The notes: generated by a model not told the origin, from the sequence alone. Shown: positions 45,321 to 57,229, numbered from the stretch's first letter. The stretch: DNA of 64,000 nt from Dugong dugon (GCA_030035585.1 CM057464.1:33577365-33641364), one strand, 5' to 3'. Numbers and translations: made by a program.

Positions 45321-46872
45321 AAACTCTCTGTATTTCATTTCTAGGCAACATGGCGCTATAGTCAGAAGCACCACACCGTCCCTCCGCAGCAAAGATCAGA
45401 AAAACTAAGTCAAACAGAGACTCACGTCAATCCTGAAAACCTAACCATCAAATGCAGAGATAAAGAACTCATCCAAGCACCGAATGGAATAAGAAACTGA
45501 CCGAGAACAAAGAACGCGGAGAGATACATGCAGAGGTCCCCTATCAGCTACTGCAGCATGGATCTGTCATCTTGGACTCCTATCAGAGATCAGCGAATAG
45601 GAGGTATGAGAAAGCAGCCTCACAGAGCTTCCAGAAGGAGACAGAACAAGTGGCAACCCACGATATAGGCTTTCCCACCCCCACCCTTCTTCACCCCATT
45701 TAGCCTCCTCTGCTTCCTGCAGCCACAGTCTATTGGCCAGGAAGCACGAGCTTCCCCCCAGTGCCGCTTGGATTCCACCTGCCCGCACTGGCCAGCTTCC
45801 TGAGTGCCATTTGCTGGCTGCTGGTGTTGCTTTTTTCTGCTTCTTTAGATTTCTTCCTTACCTCTCACCACCTCCCACTCCTTTCTCTCAAATACCTGGC
45901 TCCGTGCGCCATCTTTGCTTCTTCCTGAAAGGCTGTGAAACACTGCTCGACTGTGAAACTGCTTTCCAGCCCATGCTGCCATGCTGGTGGGACCCCCGGG
46001 GATTTTTGGTTTGTTTGTTTGCTCTGATTTGTTCTGTTTTGATTTGTTTGTTTGTTTTCTTTTTCTTTTCTTGGCTTGGGAGCCCCTTCTAGCTGGGCAG
46101 TACCCAGTGGCTTGGAAGCTAGTCCCTTACTCGGTACAGACGCACAGGGACCTCCCTGGGGGCACTTCTTTTTTCTTGTTTGTTTTTGGTTTTTTTTTTT
46201 CTTTCATTTCTTTGTTTACTTTTCTTCACTCTCTTATTCCCTTTTTGTCTTTCTTCATTTCCAGTTTCTTGGTTTATTCATTTTTTTTCTTTTAGCCTTT
46301 TTCTTTTTTTTTAATTTTTGTTTTTCCCCATTTCTTAGTCTCTCATCTCTCTAGCCAACAGCAAGCACCCTTAGCACTCTTTTTTGTTTGTGTGTATGTC
46401 TTTGGCTCCTGTTCCTCTCTCCTCTCTCTCTCGTCTTTCCCATACCCATCTTAGCTCCACACATCACAATCTACCCCCTCTTTCCTGCCTACTGCACCGT
46501 GCATTGAACATCACACTCCCAAGCAACATAGGCATGGCCTATTGGAACCTGCAATACACTGATTCCTGGTCTGTACTGTCAGCCCTGGTACATGCCACAA
46601 AAAACCTATCCGAGCAACTCCCCTTCAGCTGGACCTGCCCTGGTTTACCATAACTGAATGACTGACCCTGCCCTTTGGAGAAGGAAGTGAAAAGTATCAT
46701 GCCCACATATGAGCAAACAACAAAGAATGCACAGCCCGCCTGCTCAGACATAACCAAATAAAACAAAAAAGTAGGATGAAACACAAATCTACAATCAATA
46801 AATGAGGAAAATCACCACTGAATGCCATGAAGAGAGCAGACAATATCAAAACATTTACAAAAACAAGACAGG

Positions 46873-47866
46873 ATGGTTCCAGTAGGCATCCAAAATAAAA
46901 CACCAGATGACCTTCCAGTAGAAGAAAAGGCAGTAGATCTAACTCATAGGGAATTCAAATCTCTAATATTCAGAATTATGCAAGACTTGAAGCAAAAAAA
47001 AAAAAGGCAAAAATGAGGAAAAAATAGACAAATTCATGGAAAATACAGACAAAAAAAAGGAAGAATTCAAGAAAATAATGTGGGGAAAAAATGCTAAAAT
47101 AAATTCACAACTAGAAATCATACAAAAACAACAATTAGAAATCCAAAATATAAACAACAAGATTTCAGAAATGGGCAGTGTCATAAAAGGGCTGAGGAGC
47201 AGGTATGAAACAATGGAAGATAGAATCAGTGAAATTGAAGGCAAACACTTGGATACAACTCTGAGGAAAAATCAGAAAAAAAGAACAAAGAAAAATGAAG
47301 AAACCCTGAGAATTATGTGGGATACAATCAAAAGCAAAAATCTGCGAGTGATTGGAGTTCCAGGACAGGGGGAGAAAACAGAAAACACAGAGAGGATCAC
47401 TGAAGAACTGCTGACAGAAAACTTCCTCAATATCATGAAAGATGAAAAGGTGACCATCCAAGAAGCTCAACGAACCCCATATAGGATAGACCCCAAAAGA
47501 AAATCACCGAGGCATATCATAATCACACTTGCTAAAACCAAAGACAAACAAAGAATCCTGACAGCAGCTCAAGAAAAACAAAAAGTCACATACAGAGGAG
47601 AAACAATAAGACTAAGCTTGGATTATTCAGCAGAAACCATGCAGGCAAGAAGGCAACGGGATGACATATATAAAACCTTGAAAGAAAAAAATTGCCAGCC
47701 AAGAATAATATATCCTCCAAAACTCTTGGTCAAATATGATGGTGAAATTAGGTCATTTCCAGATAAACAGAAATTAAGGGACTATGTAAAAACAAAACCG
47801 AACTTACAAGACTTATTAAAGGAAGTCCTTCGATCTGAGAACAAACAATATCAGACCACAGGCTGA
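46873..47866 (+). pseudogene. L1 ORF1p gene with one frameshift
   Basis: ATG at 46873 opens a frame that matches the start of copy 1. It is thrown out of frame at a 12-A run (46994-47005) and stops at 47014. The long remaining frame, 47036-47866, has 276 residues. Residues 1-90 are a charged heptad-rich coiled coil. About 100-190 form the RRM-like domain (RVIGVPGQG, RTPYRIDPKRKSPRHIII). About 195-270 form the carboxy-terminal domain (SAETMQARRQ, EKNCQPRIIYPPK). The total would be close to the usual ~330-340 residues. ORF1p binds L1 RNA as a trimer in the ribonucleoprotein. This copy is disrupted early; the open remainder could be translated only from an internal ATG. Confidence 0.93.
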
Positions 47867-48202
47867 ATACAGGACACAGGATTGTACTAGCCAGATACCA
47901 ACGTAGGAAATGAACTCTTAAGGACTAAGTAAAACCAAAAGAATTACAAAAGAGAACCAGAGAAGTTAATCTGTAAATGACAACAGCATCAGAACAATAA
48001 AAGAGGGAATAAACGGTGTAGATATAGAACCTTCTAATGGAGAGGAAGTCAAGCGATACCAAGTAATAATAGACTGGTAGAAATCTAGGAAGATAAGGGT
48101 AAATTTCAGGGTAACCACAAAGAAAGTTAACAAATCTACTCATCAAAATAAAGAAGAAAAAGATAAAGTCCAGTATAAACAAAATCTACAAAAACAAAAG
48201 AA

Positions 48203-48560
48203 ATGGAAAAAAGAAATCCACAAACAAAAGGAACTCAGCACAGGAGAGTAAGAGGAACAAAGAAAATGTCAGCACCACCAAAAAAAAAAAAAAAAGCACT
48301 ACAAAATGCAATCCCACTCCTAGGAATATATCCTAGAGAAATAAGAGCCATCACACTAATAGACATATGCACACCCATATTCACTGAAGCACTGTTCACA
48401 ACAGCAAAAAGATGGAAACAACCTAGACACCCATCAACGGATAAATGGATAAACAACGGTACATACACACAATGGAGTATTATACAAAGATAAAGAACAA
48501 TGATGAATCTGTGAAGCATCTCAAAACATGGATGAAACTGAGGACATTATGCTGAGTGAA
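48203..48560 (+). pseudogene. L1 ORF2 carboxy-terminal remnant
   Basis: After the A run the frame reads NAIPLLGIYPREIRA, ALFTTAKRWKQP and HPSTDKWINNGTY, the familiar end of L1 ORF2. The endonuclease and reverse transcriptase parts are absent. Confidence 0.9.
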
Positions 48561-49922
48561 ATAAGCCAGTCACAAAAGAACAGATATTGTATGAGACCTC
48601 TACTGTATACAACTCATGTAAAAGTTTACACACAAAAAGAAACAATCTTTGTTGGTTATGAGGGATGAGAGGGATGGGGGGAACTAAGTAGATAAGTGGT
48701 AACTTTGGTGAAGGATAAGACAGTACACATTACTGGGGAAGCAAGCACAACTTGTACAAGGAAAGGTCATGGAAGCTCCATAGACACTTCCAAACTCCCT
48801 GTGGGACTGAACTGCAAGGCAGAGGACTGTGGGGACCGTGGTCGTGGGGAACATCTAGCTCAACTGGCATCACACAGTTTATAAAGACAATGTTCTACAT
48901 TCTACCTTGGGGAGTAGCGTCTGGGGTCTTAAAAGGCTGTGAGCAGCCATCTAAGATATTCCACTGGTCTCACCCCTTCGGGAGTGAGGGAGAACGAAGA
49001 GAACAAGATGAAAGGAAAAGATATGTCCAAAGGACTAATGGACCATGGCTACCAAGGCCTCCACCAGAATGAGTCCAGTACAGCTAGATGGTGCCCGGCT
49101 ACCACCAATGACTGCTCTGACTGGGGTCACAATAGAGGGTCCTGGACAGAGCTGGGAAAGGATACAGAACAGCATTCTAACTCACACACAAAAAAGACCA
49201 GATTTACTGACCTGACCGAGACTGGAGAAACCCCAAGAGTATGGCCCCTGGACACCCTTTTAGCTCAGTAATGAAACCCCTCCTGAAGTTCACCGTTCAG
49301 CTGGGGACTGGACAGCCTCATAAAACAAAATGGGACTAATGAGGCACAGCAGTCCAGGGACATGGACTAGAAGACAGGAGGGGACAGGAAAGCTGGTGAT
49401 AGGGAACGCAAGGTTGAGAAGGGACAGTGTTGACATGTCATGGTGTTGTTAATCATTGTCATAGGGCAATATGTGTACTAACTGTTTAATGAGAAACTAT
49501 TTGTTCTGCAAACCTTCATCTAAGGTACAAAAAAAAAAAAAAAGACTTATCTATGTGAGATCAAATTGACAACAGCAACTCAAAAGGTTTGATGGGAAGC
49601 CTAGGGGACAGTGAGTTGAAGATAATGGTGATAGAATAATTTGGAAAAGGATAGTAAGAATAGTAGCACAGCTGGAAGAATGTAATCAGTGTCACTGAAC
49701 TGTACATGTAGAAACTTTTGTAATGGTGTAACTTTGGCTATGTATATTTTCACCAAGAAAAGTTCCTCAAGGTCAAGAAGGGAGAATATTGACACGTTGT
49801 CGGGTTCTTAACCAATGTCATAAAACAATCTGTGTACTGACTTTTTAATGAGAAACTGTTTGTTCTGTAAACCTTCATCCAAAGTACAATAAAAAAACTA
49901 AAAAAAGAAACTTTCTATATTT

Positions 49923-50600
49923 ATGCTTCTGTAGTAGTTTTTTAAAATAATTCTGGGAGAAAAATTAAAATAAAAATGTTTAATTGGCTTAAATAAAAAG
50001 GAGAATTTGATCTATTATTCTTTCTGACTTATGCAAGCTATTTACTGGCAAAATGGGCTTATCAAATAATTTGGGTATGTGATTGATGAGAAAGATTTCA
50101 GTTATGAATCTGATCTTGGCTATGATTAGTTACCAAAATCTATTACAGACTTTTAGAAAACTACTACCTACTATTGGCCCTAAGCTAAATTTAAGAAAGC
50201 CCTAACTATTTTGAGAGTTAATTATGTATCTTAAATAAAAATACACACATACACATATACCACACTATATGTGATATACTACTTATGTTGCACTTAGATT
50301 TATCCTAAGAAATTCACTTGCAATTTGGTGTTTCACTGGCAATAATATGAAAAAGGAAGATTCTATTTTACTCTTTAGATTAATAGATCACGAACTTCAA
50401 ATTCCACATGTGAAAAAGGTGGGATTAATATAAATGCCATTTATGTGAAAAGAAAAAGATAAAAATGATCAGAAAAGGATCTGGTCCATCAAAACTATTA
50501 GGTATAAGCAAAACACATAGTTAAAAGAAACATTTTTTAATCCTATGGAGACTTCTTATAGGAAAATTATGAAATATTTTTAGGAAAAGTAAATTGGAGG
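49923..50600. other. Unique AT-rich intron
   Basis: Short CA-rich stretch near 50244-50262. Nothing else recognised. Confidence 0.4.
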
Positions 50601-51305
50601 TAGGGAGAGGAGAAAAACACCTTGAACTGAAATAGAAAGAAAATATACGTAAATATACAGGATGCAGTTAACGTAGTGCTTAAAGAGAAATTTACAGCTT
50701 TAGAAAGATTATTATTAGAAATATCTAAACTCAATAATTTAAATTTCCACCTCAAAAAGGAAGAAAAAAAGGAGTAAATCAAACCTAAAGCAAGACAAAG
50801 AAAGAATAATGGAAAGAGAAGAAATTAATGAAATAGAAAACAAAACAATAGAGAAAGTCAATAAAAGGTGGCTCATTGAAAAAAAATTAATAAAATTGAT
50901 AAAATACTATCTAGATTGATGAAGAAAGAAGATATAAATGACCCACTTCAGGAATGAAAGAGAAGGCATCACTACAGATGCTACCAAAGTGAAAAGGAAA
51001 CTAAGACTATATTATGAACAAATTTATACCAATACATTCAAACCTTAAATGAAATGGGTAAATTCTTTAAAAGACATAAATGATCAAAACTGAATCAAAA
51101 AGAAATAGAAAATCTGAATAGCTTATCTACCACAAAAATGGGATTTTTAATTAAAAAGCTTCCCACCAAAACAATACAAAACCCAGGCCCAGATGGCTTC
51201 ATTGATGAATTCCATTAAACACTTAAGAAAGAATAAAATCAATTCTACTGAAATTCTTTCAAAAGATAGATGAAGTATGCCAAAAACACTGAAAGCAGCA
51301 ATACG

Positions 51306-51800
51306 AACAAACCAATGTTCATTGAAGCACTATTCACTATTCTGTTGTAGCCAAAGAGTGGAAACAACCAGAATGCCCATCAATTGATGAATGGATAAAC
51401 AAGACATGGTATATACACACATTGGAATATTACTCAGCCATAAAGAGAAACGAAGCCCTAATGAATAACATGGATGAATACAGAGGACATTATGCTAAGC
51501 AAAGTAAGTCAGACACAAAAGGACAAATACTGTGTATCACTTATATGAAATTAGCAATTATATAGAAACCATGAGTAATTAGTGGTAACCAGGGGCAAGA
51601 GGGAGGGGGAAAGTAGGGGATTTTGCTTAGAATGAACTGAATGAATGTTAATGGTGGTGGGATAATATGGGAAAAGACAGCGAGAATGGTCACACAACTT
51701 GAAGAATGTAATCAATGTCACTGAAGTATGTATGTAGAACTTGATAACATATTGTATGTTTTGTTGTATGTATATTGCTACAATTAAAAAAATTTTTAAA
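51306..51800 (+). mobile_element. L1 3' end nested in old L1
   Basis: GAAGCACTATTCACTATTC, GAATATTACTCAGCCATAAAG and GTAATCAATGTCACTGAAG lead to AATTAAAAAAATTTTTAAATG. It ends with the B-type 3' module without the A module seen in other copies. Confidence 0.85.
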
Positions 51801-52136
51801 TGATAGTAACAGATTACAACCCACTGTATAAAATAGAAACCCATGAGTCTAAATTGATATAAATAAATGAATAAATAAATGGGGGAAAAAGATGAGAAGG
51901 GAACTTATTTTATGAGTTCAGAACTACCCTGATATGAAAATCAGACAAAGAGATTAGAGGTAAATCATAGACCATAAACAGATGAAAAAATATTTTAAAA
52001 ATTTAGTAAACTAAATTCAGTAACATGTAAAAAAGATTGTATGTCACAAGAAAGTTTTTAATCTCAGGAATGCAAGACTGGTTTAACAGGCAAATATCAA
52101 TTAATGTAATAGACCGTATTAAAATAACTAAAGGAT

Positions 52137-52757
52137 GATAAACAGAGAAAAGATTGATGTTGTTAAGGATTTCATTTTACTTGGATCCACAATCAACACT
52201 CATGGAAGCAGCAGTCAGGAAATCAAAAGACACACTGCACTGGACAAATCTGCTGCAAAAGACCTCTTTACAGTGTTGAAAAGCAAAGATGTCACCTTGA
52301 AGACTAAGGTGTGCTTGACCTAACCCATGGTATTTTCAATTGCATCATATGCATGCAAAAGCTGGACAATGAATAAGGAAGACGGAAGAAGAATTGACAC
52401 CTTTGAATTGTGGTATTGGCGAAGAATATTGACTGCCAAAAAATGAACAAATATGTCTTAGAAGAAGTACAACCAGAATGCTCCTTAGAAGGAAGGATGG
52501 CGAGACTATATGTCTTACGTACTTTGGACATGTTGTCAGGAGGGATTAATCCCTAGAGAAGGACATCATGCTTGGTAAAGTACAGGGCCAGCGAAAAAGA
52601 GGAAGACCCTCAACGAGATGGATTGACACAGTGGCTGCAACAATGGGCTCAAGCATAACAACAACTGTGAGCATGGTGCAGGACCAGGCAGTGTTTCGTT
52701 CTGTGGTGCATAGGGTCGCTATAAGTGGGAACCAACTTGACAGCACCTAACAACACC
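52137..52757 (+). mobile_element. RTE/BovB-type LINE 3' end
   Basis: The plus frame from 52135 reads FILLGSTINTHGSSSQEIKR and LKSKDVTLKTKV, the carboxy end of RTE reverse transcriptase. After a frame break it continues with FGHVV- and GRPSTRW-like text. It ends GTGGGAACCAACTTGACAGC and CACCTAACAACACC, the same 3' tail as AfroSINE. ACTAAAGGAT and ACCAAAGGAT flank it (end at 52136 and 52764). Defective. Confidence 0.9.
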
Positions 52758-52890
52758 AAAGGATAAAAATCACATCATGATCTCAAAAGTTGCAGAAAAC
52801 TCATCTGACAAATCCAATACCCATTCATGAGAAAAACTCTCAGTAAACGAGGAATAGAAGGAAACTAATTTGACCTGATAAAGGGCATCT

Positions 52891-53010
52891 ACAACTGGCT
52901 CAAACATCGCAAGGATTGTGAGGATGGCACAGGACTGCACAGTGTTTTGTTCTGTTGTCCATAGGGTCGATACGAGTTGGAACTGACTCGATGGAACCTA
53001 ACAACAACAT
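52891..53010 (+). mobile_element. Short RTE 3' tail insertion
   Basis: CTGGCTCAAACATCGCAAGG to GGAACCTAACAACAACAT matches the last ~120 bp of the RTE copy at 52137. It splits L1 text between AAAGGGCATCTAC and GAAAAACCTACAGC. Confidence 0.88.
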
Positions 53011-53069
53011 GAAAAACCTACAGCTAACGGCATATTTATTAGTGAAAGACTGTTTTGCCACTGAGATTA

Positions 53070-53193
53070 CAAACAACAAATGATGCCGTCAAGCTGATTC
53101 CGACTGATAGCAACCCTATAGGACAGAGTAGAACTGCCCCATACAGCTTCCAAGGAGCGTCTGGTGGATTTGAACTGCCAACCAGGGTTTCCA
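53070..53193 (-). mobile_element. AfroSINE short form, head-truncated
   Basis: Tail and middle on the minus strand. The perfect 12-bp duplication CCACTGAGATTA is at 53058-53069 and 53194-53205. Confidence 0.92.
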
Positions 53194-53240
53194 CCACTGA
53201 GATTAGTAGCAAGGGAAAGATTTCTGCTATCACTTCTTTG

Positions 53241-53892
53241 AAATAAAGATTCAATGTAACTTCTATCAAAATACCAGCATGCTTCTCTATGAGGCAGGAG
53301 CAGGGACTGAATGCAGGCATGAGTGAACTTTTTGATATGAAGAAAACATTCTAAAACTGAATTGTAGTGATGGTTGCATATCTGAATAAATTTAAATTTA
53401 CTAAAAGCCTTCAAACTGTATGCTTACACTGGGTAAAAAGTGTGTGCTACCTAAATTTTATTCTAATAAATCTGTTAAAAGTGAAAAAAAAATTAATATT
53501 AAAAAAAAAAAAGCTCTACAACTTTCTGAAGACATAGAAACAGCAGAAGGCTCCATAACACTCTTCTAAGAAGCCCTATTACCTGAACTTTGGCAGGGTA
53601 TAGTCAAGGAATTAAAACATGGCCAAATAGAGAAAACAGGTAAAGATAATAAAAGGCAAGGTTATGGCTGAAAGGGAATGTGTTCAAGGAACGAAATCAT
53701 GAAGGGCTTGAAGATGGAAAACTTGGACCTATTTACCATGTACCAATATACTACAGGGAGGAATTCTGCTCATGCTGAAATAGGAATTTAAAGAAAAAAC
53801 AACTTAGTATCCTGAAATAAATTTAAGATTTTTCAGTAGCTCTAGACTTCATAATCTATTGAAAACGTCTAAAATCTTCCCTCGCACAGCCA
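53241..53892. other. Intron without recognised element
   Basis: Old L1-like tail text may run to about 53510 (A run). The rest is unassigned. Confidence 0.4.
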
Positions 53893-53953
53893 AGAGGCTC
53901 TGCTACCAACTAGCTGTATGATCTTGGCCAAATTACTTAGCCTTAGCGTGCTT

Positions 53954-54168
53954 CAAAGGAACCCTGGTGGCACAGTGGTTAAGTGCTCAACTGCTAACCG
54001 AAATGTTGGTGGTTCAAACCCACCAGCTGCTCTGCAAGAGAAAGATGTGGCAGACTGCTTCCATAAAGATTACAGCCTTGGAAATTCTATAGGGCAGTTC
54101 TACTTTGTCCTAGAGGGTTGTAATGAGTCTGAATTGACTCAGTGGCAACTGGTTTGGTTTGGTTTGGA
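53954..54168 (+). mobile_element. AfroSINE long form (5' unit of a dimer)
   Basis: The head is GGAACCCTGGTGGCACAGTGG, the block is GCAAGAGAAAGATGTGGC, and the tail is a TTTGG repeat. It runs directly into the next unit. Confidence 0.95.
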
Positions 54169-54317
54169 GCCCTGGTAGCTCAGTGGTTAAGTGTCTGGCT
54201 GCTAACCAAAAGGTCGGCAGTTCGAATCCACCAGTTGCTCCTTGGAAACCCTATGGGGCAGTTCTACTCTGTCCTATAGGGTCGCTAGGAGTTGGAATTG
54301 GCTTGACGGCAATGGTT
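54169..54317 (+). mobile_element. AfroSINE short form (3' unit of a dimer)
   Basis: The head is GAGCCCTGGTAGCTCAGTGG, box B is GGCAGTTCGAATCC and the deletion junction is TTGCTCCTTGGAAACCC. The 11-bp repeat TTAGCGTGCTT at 53943-53953 and 54318-54328 encloses both units. Confidence 0.95.
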
Positions 54318-54480
54318 TTAGCGTGCTTTAGTTTCCTCTTCTACAAAACGACGATGGTAAAAAGACTCATAGATAAGAAAATGAGTAAGTTAATACTAAT
54401 CAGTTAATACTAATTGCTGAGGATGGTGCCTGCCACATAGTTAGTGTTCAATATGTTAATTTGCTATTATTATTATTACC

Positions 54481-55030
54481 CTGTCAGAGAAACAACAATA
54501 AATAATAACAATCATTTATTCTATGATACTAAGTGCCAGGCAATGTTAACAACTTATATTTTATTTAATACAATATTCCTATAAGGTAGATTTATTTTAA
54601 ACCCCATGATAAATGGGGAGATTACCATTAAGAAAATAAGATCCAGAGAAGTTGAGTAAATTGTCCATATCACAGAATCAGGAAATGGTAAAAGAGAGAA
54701 TCTGATGTGATGCTTTTAATCACTATCCAAGGTGGCTTTATCCCTTACCCGTGCCACTGATGTGTTCACTGCATTGATGTACTATATACATTAGCTTATC
54801 ATAAAATCACAGAAAACATAACTTATTAGTGGTAACAGTATCTGTACAGCAATTTACTATAATATAGTAAAACTGTATTTTTGGAATTGTTATAAACGTA
54901 ACTGAAAAGGTTAAGTGATTTACCAAAGGTCACTGAGCTATTTCTTGGTGGTGGAATTCAAATTAAAATCCAAGTCTTCCAACCCGATCTGTGCTCTTTC
55001 CACTATTCTATCCTGCTTTCAGTATAGTAA
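54481..55030 (-). mobile_element. Ancient MIR/L2-like remnants
   Basis: TAAGTGATTTACCAAAGGTCAC (54912) and GTGCTCTTTCCACTATTC (54990) match MIR-type text in the reverse sense. The 54590-54720 part is similar. Diverged. Confidence 0.65.
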
Positions 55031-55032
55031 AT

Positions 55033-55125
55033 AGGTTGTTGCTGCTAGTTGCCATTGAGTTGATTTCGACTATGGCAACCCCATGTGTACAGAGTGGAAC
55101 TACTCCGTAAGGTTTTCAGGCTGTG
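55033..55125 (-). mobile_element. AfroSINE-related fragment
   Basis: TTGCCATTGAGTTGATTTCG and CCCCATGTGTACAGAGTGG, the 3' half of the type at 42166. Confidence 0.8.
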
Positions 55126-56508
55126 AAATAACTTTATTCTTTTAATCATTATCATCACTCATCAAGTAATAGTTAGGTAGATGTAATTATTCCTATTAAC
55201 AGATGGCTCAGAGAGCGTAAGCAGAAATAGCATCAGTAGAAAAAAGATTTTTAGTTCCAGAGACTAGATCCCACAAGTTTCTAGCCATGTTATTACAAGT
55301 TATCTTATTATTTTGAGCCTTGGGTCCCTCTTGTAAAAAGTGGGGACAGTATCATATTTCTTCCTGGTCTGTTGTGAGGATCAAGCAAGGTAATGAATGT
55401 AAAACATTTAGAACAGCAGCACTGGTTTTTGTGTTCCTTAAGAGACTAAGAGAAGTGAGGTACAAACCAACACCAACTACTACCCTGAACCTGAGCTCTT
55501 CCTCTTCAACCAGACCTATGGCTCATATTTCTGTTCACACTAGTGATTCTATATCTGCAGTTGTGAGATAACAAGTACCATTAGAAAATTATAGAAGAAA
55601 TATATGATGAAAATATAAAAGATGGTTTAAAAAAAGAATCTTAATGACAAGACCAGTTTGATTTTCTTCATCACAAGCAATATTAATAGAATCTGGAAGA
55701 CCATGACATTGGGTTTGGTTTTATGTGTAAAGTATAAGAAATCCTAAAATGCTCTAGATTTAAATCATATTCTGGCTGTGGTGCTACCGACAAAAGTTCT
55801 AAAATATCTAAAGAAGAATTCCTACTAGCATTTAGTTTGTTTCTGGAAATTTAATCATGTTAAAACTGACTGCGAAAATAAAAACTGGTCAAGACAAGTT
55901 GAAAACGAAATATAATCTTAGTGCCGACAAGATTTTCCATAAAAAGTAACTGGCTTAAATAGCTGTTGTGTATACAATTTTCTCTTTGGTAAAGTTTGTT
56001 TGTTCAAATGAACAAATGTCCGTCCATCCGACTGTCTGTCCACCCATCCATCTATCCATCTCTGTCTATCGTATTCACTGCTTAAGTATTGAGAATCATT
56101 CTCCTCCTGTAGACTCAGGAGAAAGTGGTACAGATATAGTATGCCCTTTTAGGAAGGCATGCTTATCATAAAAAAGGATTAAAGGAAAACCAAAGAAATG
56201 AAGTGATTATTAGATGTTCTTTACTTAAGAGTCTGTCTCCCAAAAATTGCATATAAATTGCATGTGTATTTTTCTGGGGGAGGTGGCCATAGTTTTCTTC
56301 TGATTCTTAAAAGTTTCTGTCACCCAAATAAGATTAGAACACATTTTAGTTTTGGATCAATCAAAAAATATTAAGATAAATAGATTATAGAATAATAGGT
56401 AATCTTTGACCTAATGTCACAGTCTGCGTATTAGGCATTTTCTTAAGAGAGAAATTAAGATTTATCAGACTAATCTCTGCTGAAATAATCATCTTTACAG
56501 TGGGAGGT
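55126..56508. other. Intron with a (TCCA)-like microsatellite
   Basis: A degenerate TCCA/TCTA repeat lies at about 56018-56070. The rest is unassigned. The 83-residue frame at 55320 has no domain. Confidence 0.45.
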
Positions 56509-56989
56509 TGTCATGGATTGAATTATATCCCCCCAAAAATGTGTGTATCAGTTTGGCTAGGCCATGATTCCCAGGGGTGTGTGGTTTTCCTATATGTTAC
56601 AAATCCTGCCTCTATGATGTTAATGAGGGAGGATGGGCAGCAGTTGTGTTAGTAAGGCAGGACTCAGTCTACGAGACTGGATTGTATCCTGAGGCAATGT
56701 CTTGAGATATAAAAGACAGAAGTGAGCAGATAGATGGGGGACCTCATACCATCAAGAAAGCAGTGCCAGGAGCCGAGCGCATCCTTTGGACTGGGGTTGC
56801 TGCGCAGAGAAGCTCCTAGTCTGGGGGAACACTGAAAAGAAGGCCGACAGAGAGAGAAAGCCTTCCCCTGGAGCTGATGCCCTGAATTTGGACTTTTAGC
56901 CTACTTTAACTGTGAGGAAATAAATTTCTCTTTGTTAAAGCCATCTACTTGTGGTATTTCTGTTGTAGCAGCACTGGATGACTAAGACA
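56509..56989 (+). mobile_element. Solo LTR, ERVL-MaLR-like, copy 3
   Basis: TGTCATGGATTGAATTATA to GACTAAGACA, with perfect 5-bp duplications GAGGT at 56504-56508 and 56990-56994. A TATA-like GATATAAAAGAC lies near 56707 and GAAATAAATTTCTC near 56920. Closely related to the copy at 21084. Confidence 0.95.
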
Positions 56990-56994
56990 GAGGT

Positions 56995-57229
56995 TTAGTA
57001 AAATCTATACACTGAGCCCTATGAAATTGCTGTGTTTTCAGCTGAATAATGTAACTGGTGTCAGTAAGTCACACATCTGTAAAAAACTGAATTGGCAAAT
57101 GTTGTTTGATACATATTTTTACAAAAAAAGAAGAAGAGCAGTTGCTGAGGCTGATAATTTGGTTTCTTGGTTTGGAGGTTTAGGGCCATGGTTTGATGGG
57201 ACATCTTAGTTAATTGCTTTAAAATATCA
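56995..57229. other. Short unique intron
   Basis: Nothing recognised. Confidence 0.4.

Larger units (their letters stand above)
45336..49907 (+). mobile_element. Afrotherian L1 copy 2, internally deleted
   Basis: Order: 5'UTR (to 46872) with pyrimidine tract, ORF1 (46873-47866), inter-ORF segment (to about 48280), then an abrupt jump at an A run to the last part of ORF2 (about 48298-48560), then a ~1.3-kb 3'UTR ending near 49900. Flanking AAACTCTCTGTATTT (45321-45335) and AAACTTTCTATATTT (49908-49922) agree at 13 of 15 positions and look like an aged target duplication. Nearly all of ORF2, usually ~3.8 kb, is missing, so it cannot mobilise itself. Confidence 0.9.
50600..53240 (+). mobile_element. 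Old L1 ORF2 region, broken by at least four insertions
   Basis: Degenerate ORF2 pieces lie at 50640-51300 (GTGCTTAAAGAGAAATTTAC, GCCCAGATGGCTTCA), 51990-52136, 52758-52890 (GGAATAGAAGGAAACTAATTTG, AAAGGGCATCTAC) and 53011-53069. Stops occur in all frames. Confidence 0.85.
53893..54480 (+). mobile_element. MIR SINE split by two AfroSINEs
   Basis: CTGTATGATCTTGGCCAAATTAC (53920) continues after the insertion with TTAGTTTCCTCTTCTAC and GTGCCTGCCACATAGTTAG. MIR order is intact once the inserted pair is set aside. Confidence 0.85.

Noticed and set aside
48752-49271. Overlapping frames of 106 and 110 residues
   Set aside because: They fall in the L1 3'UTR and recur, disrupted, in the copy at 63138-63772.
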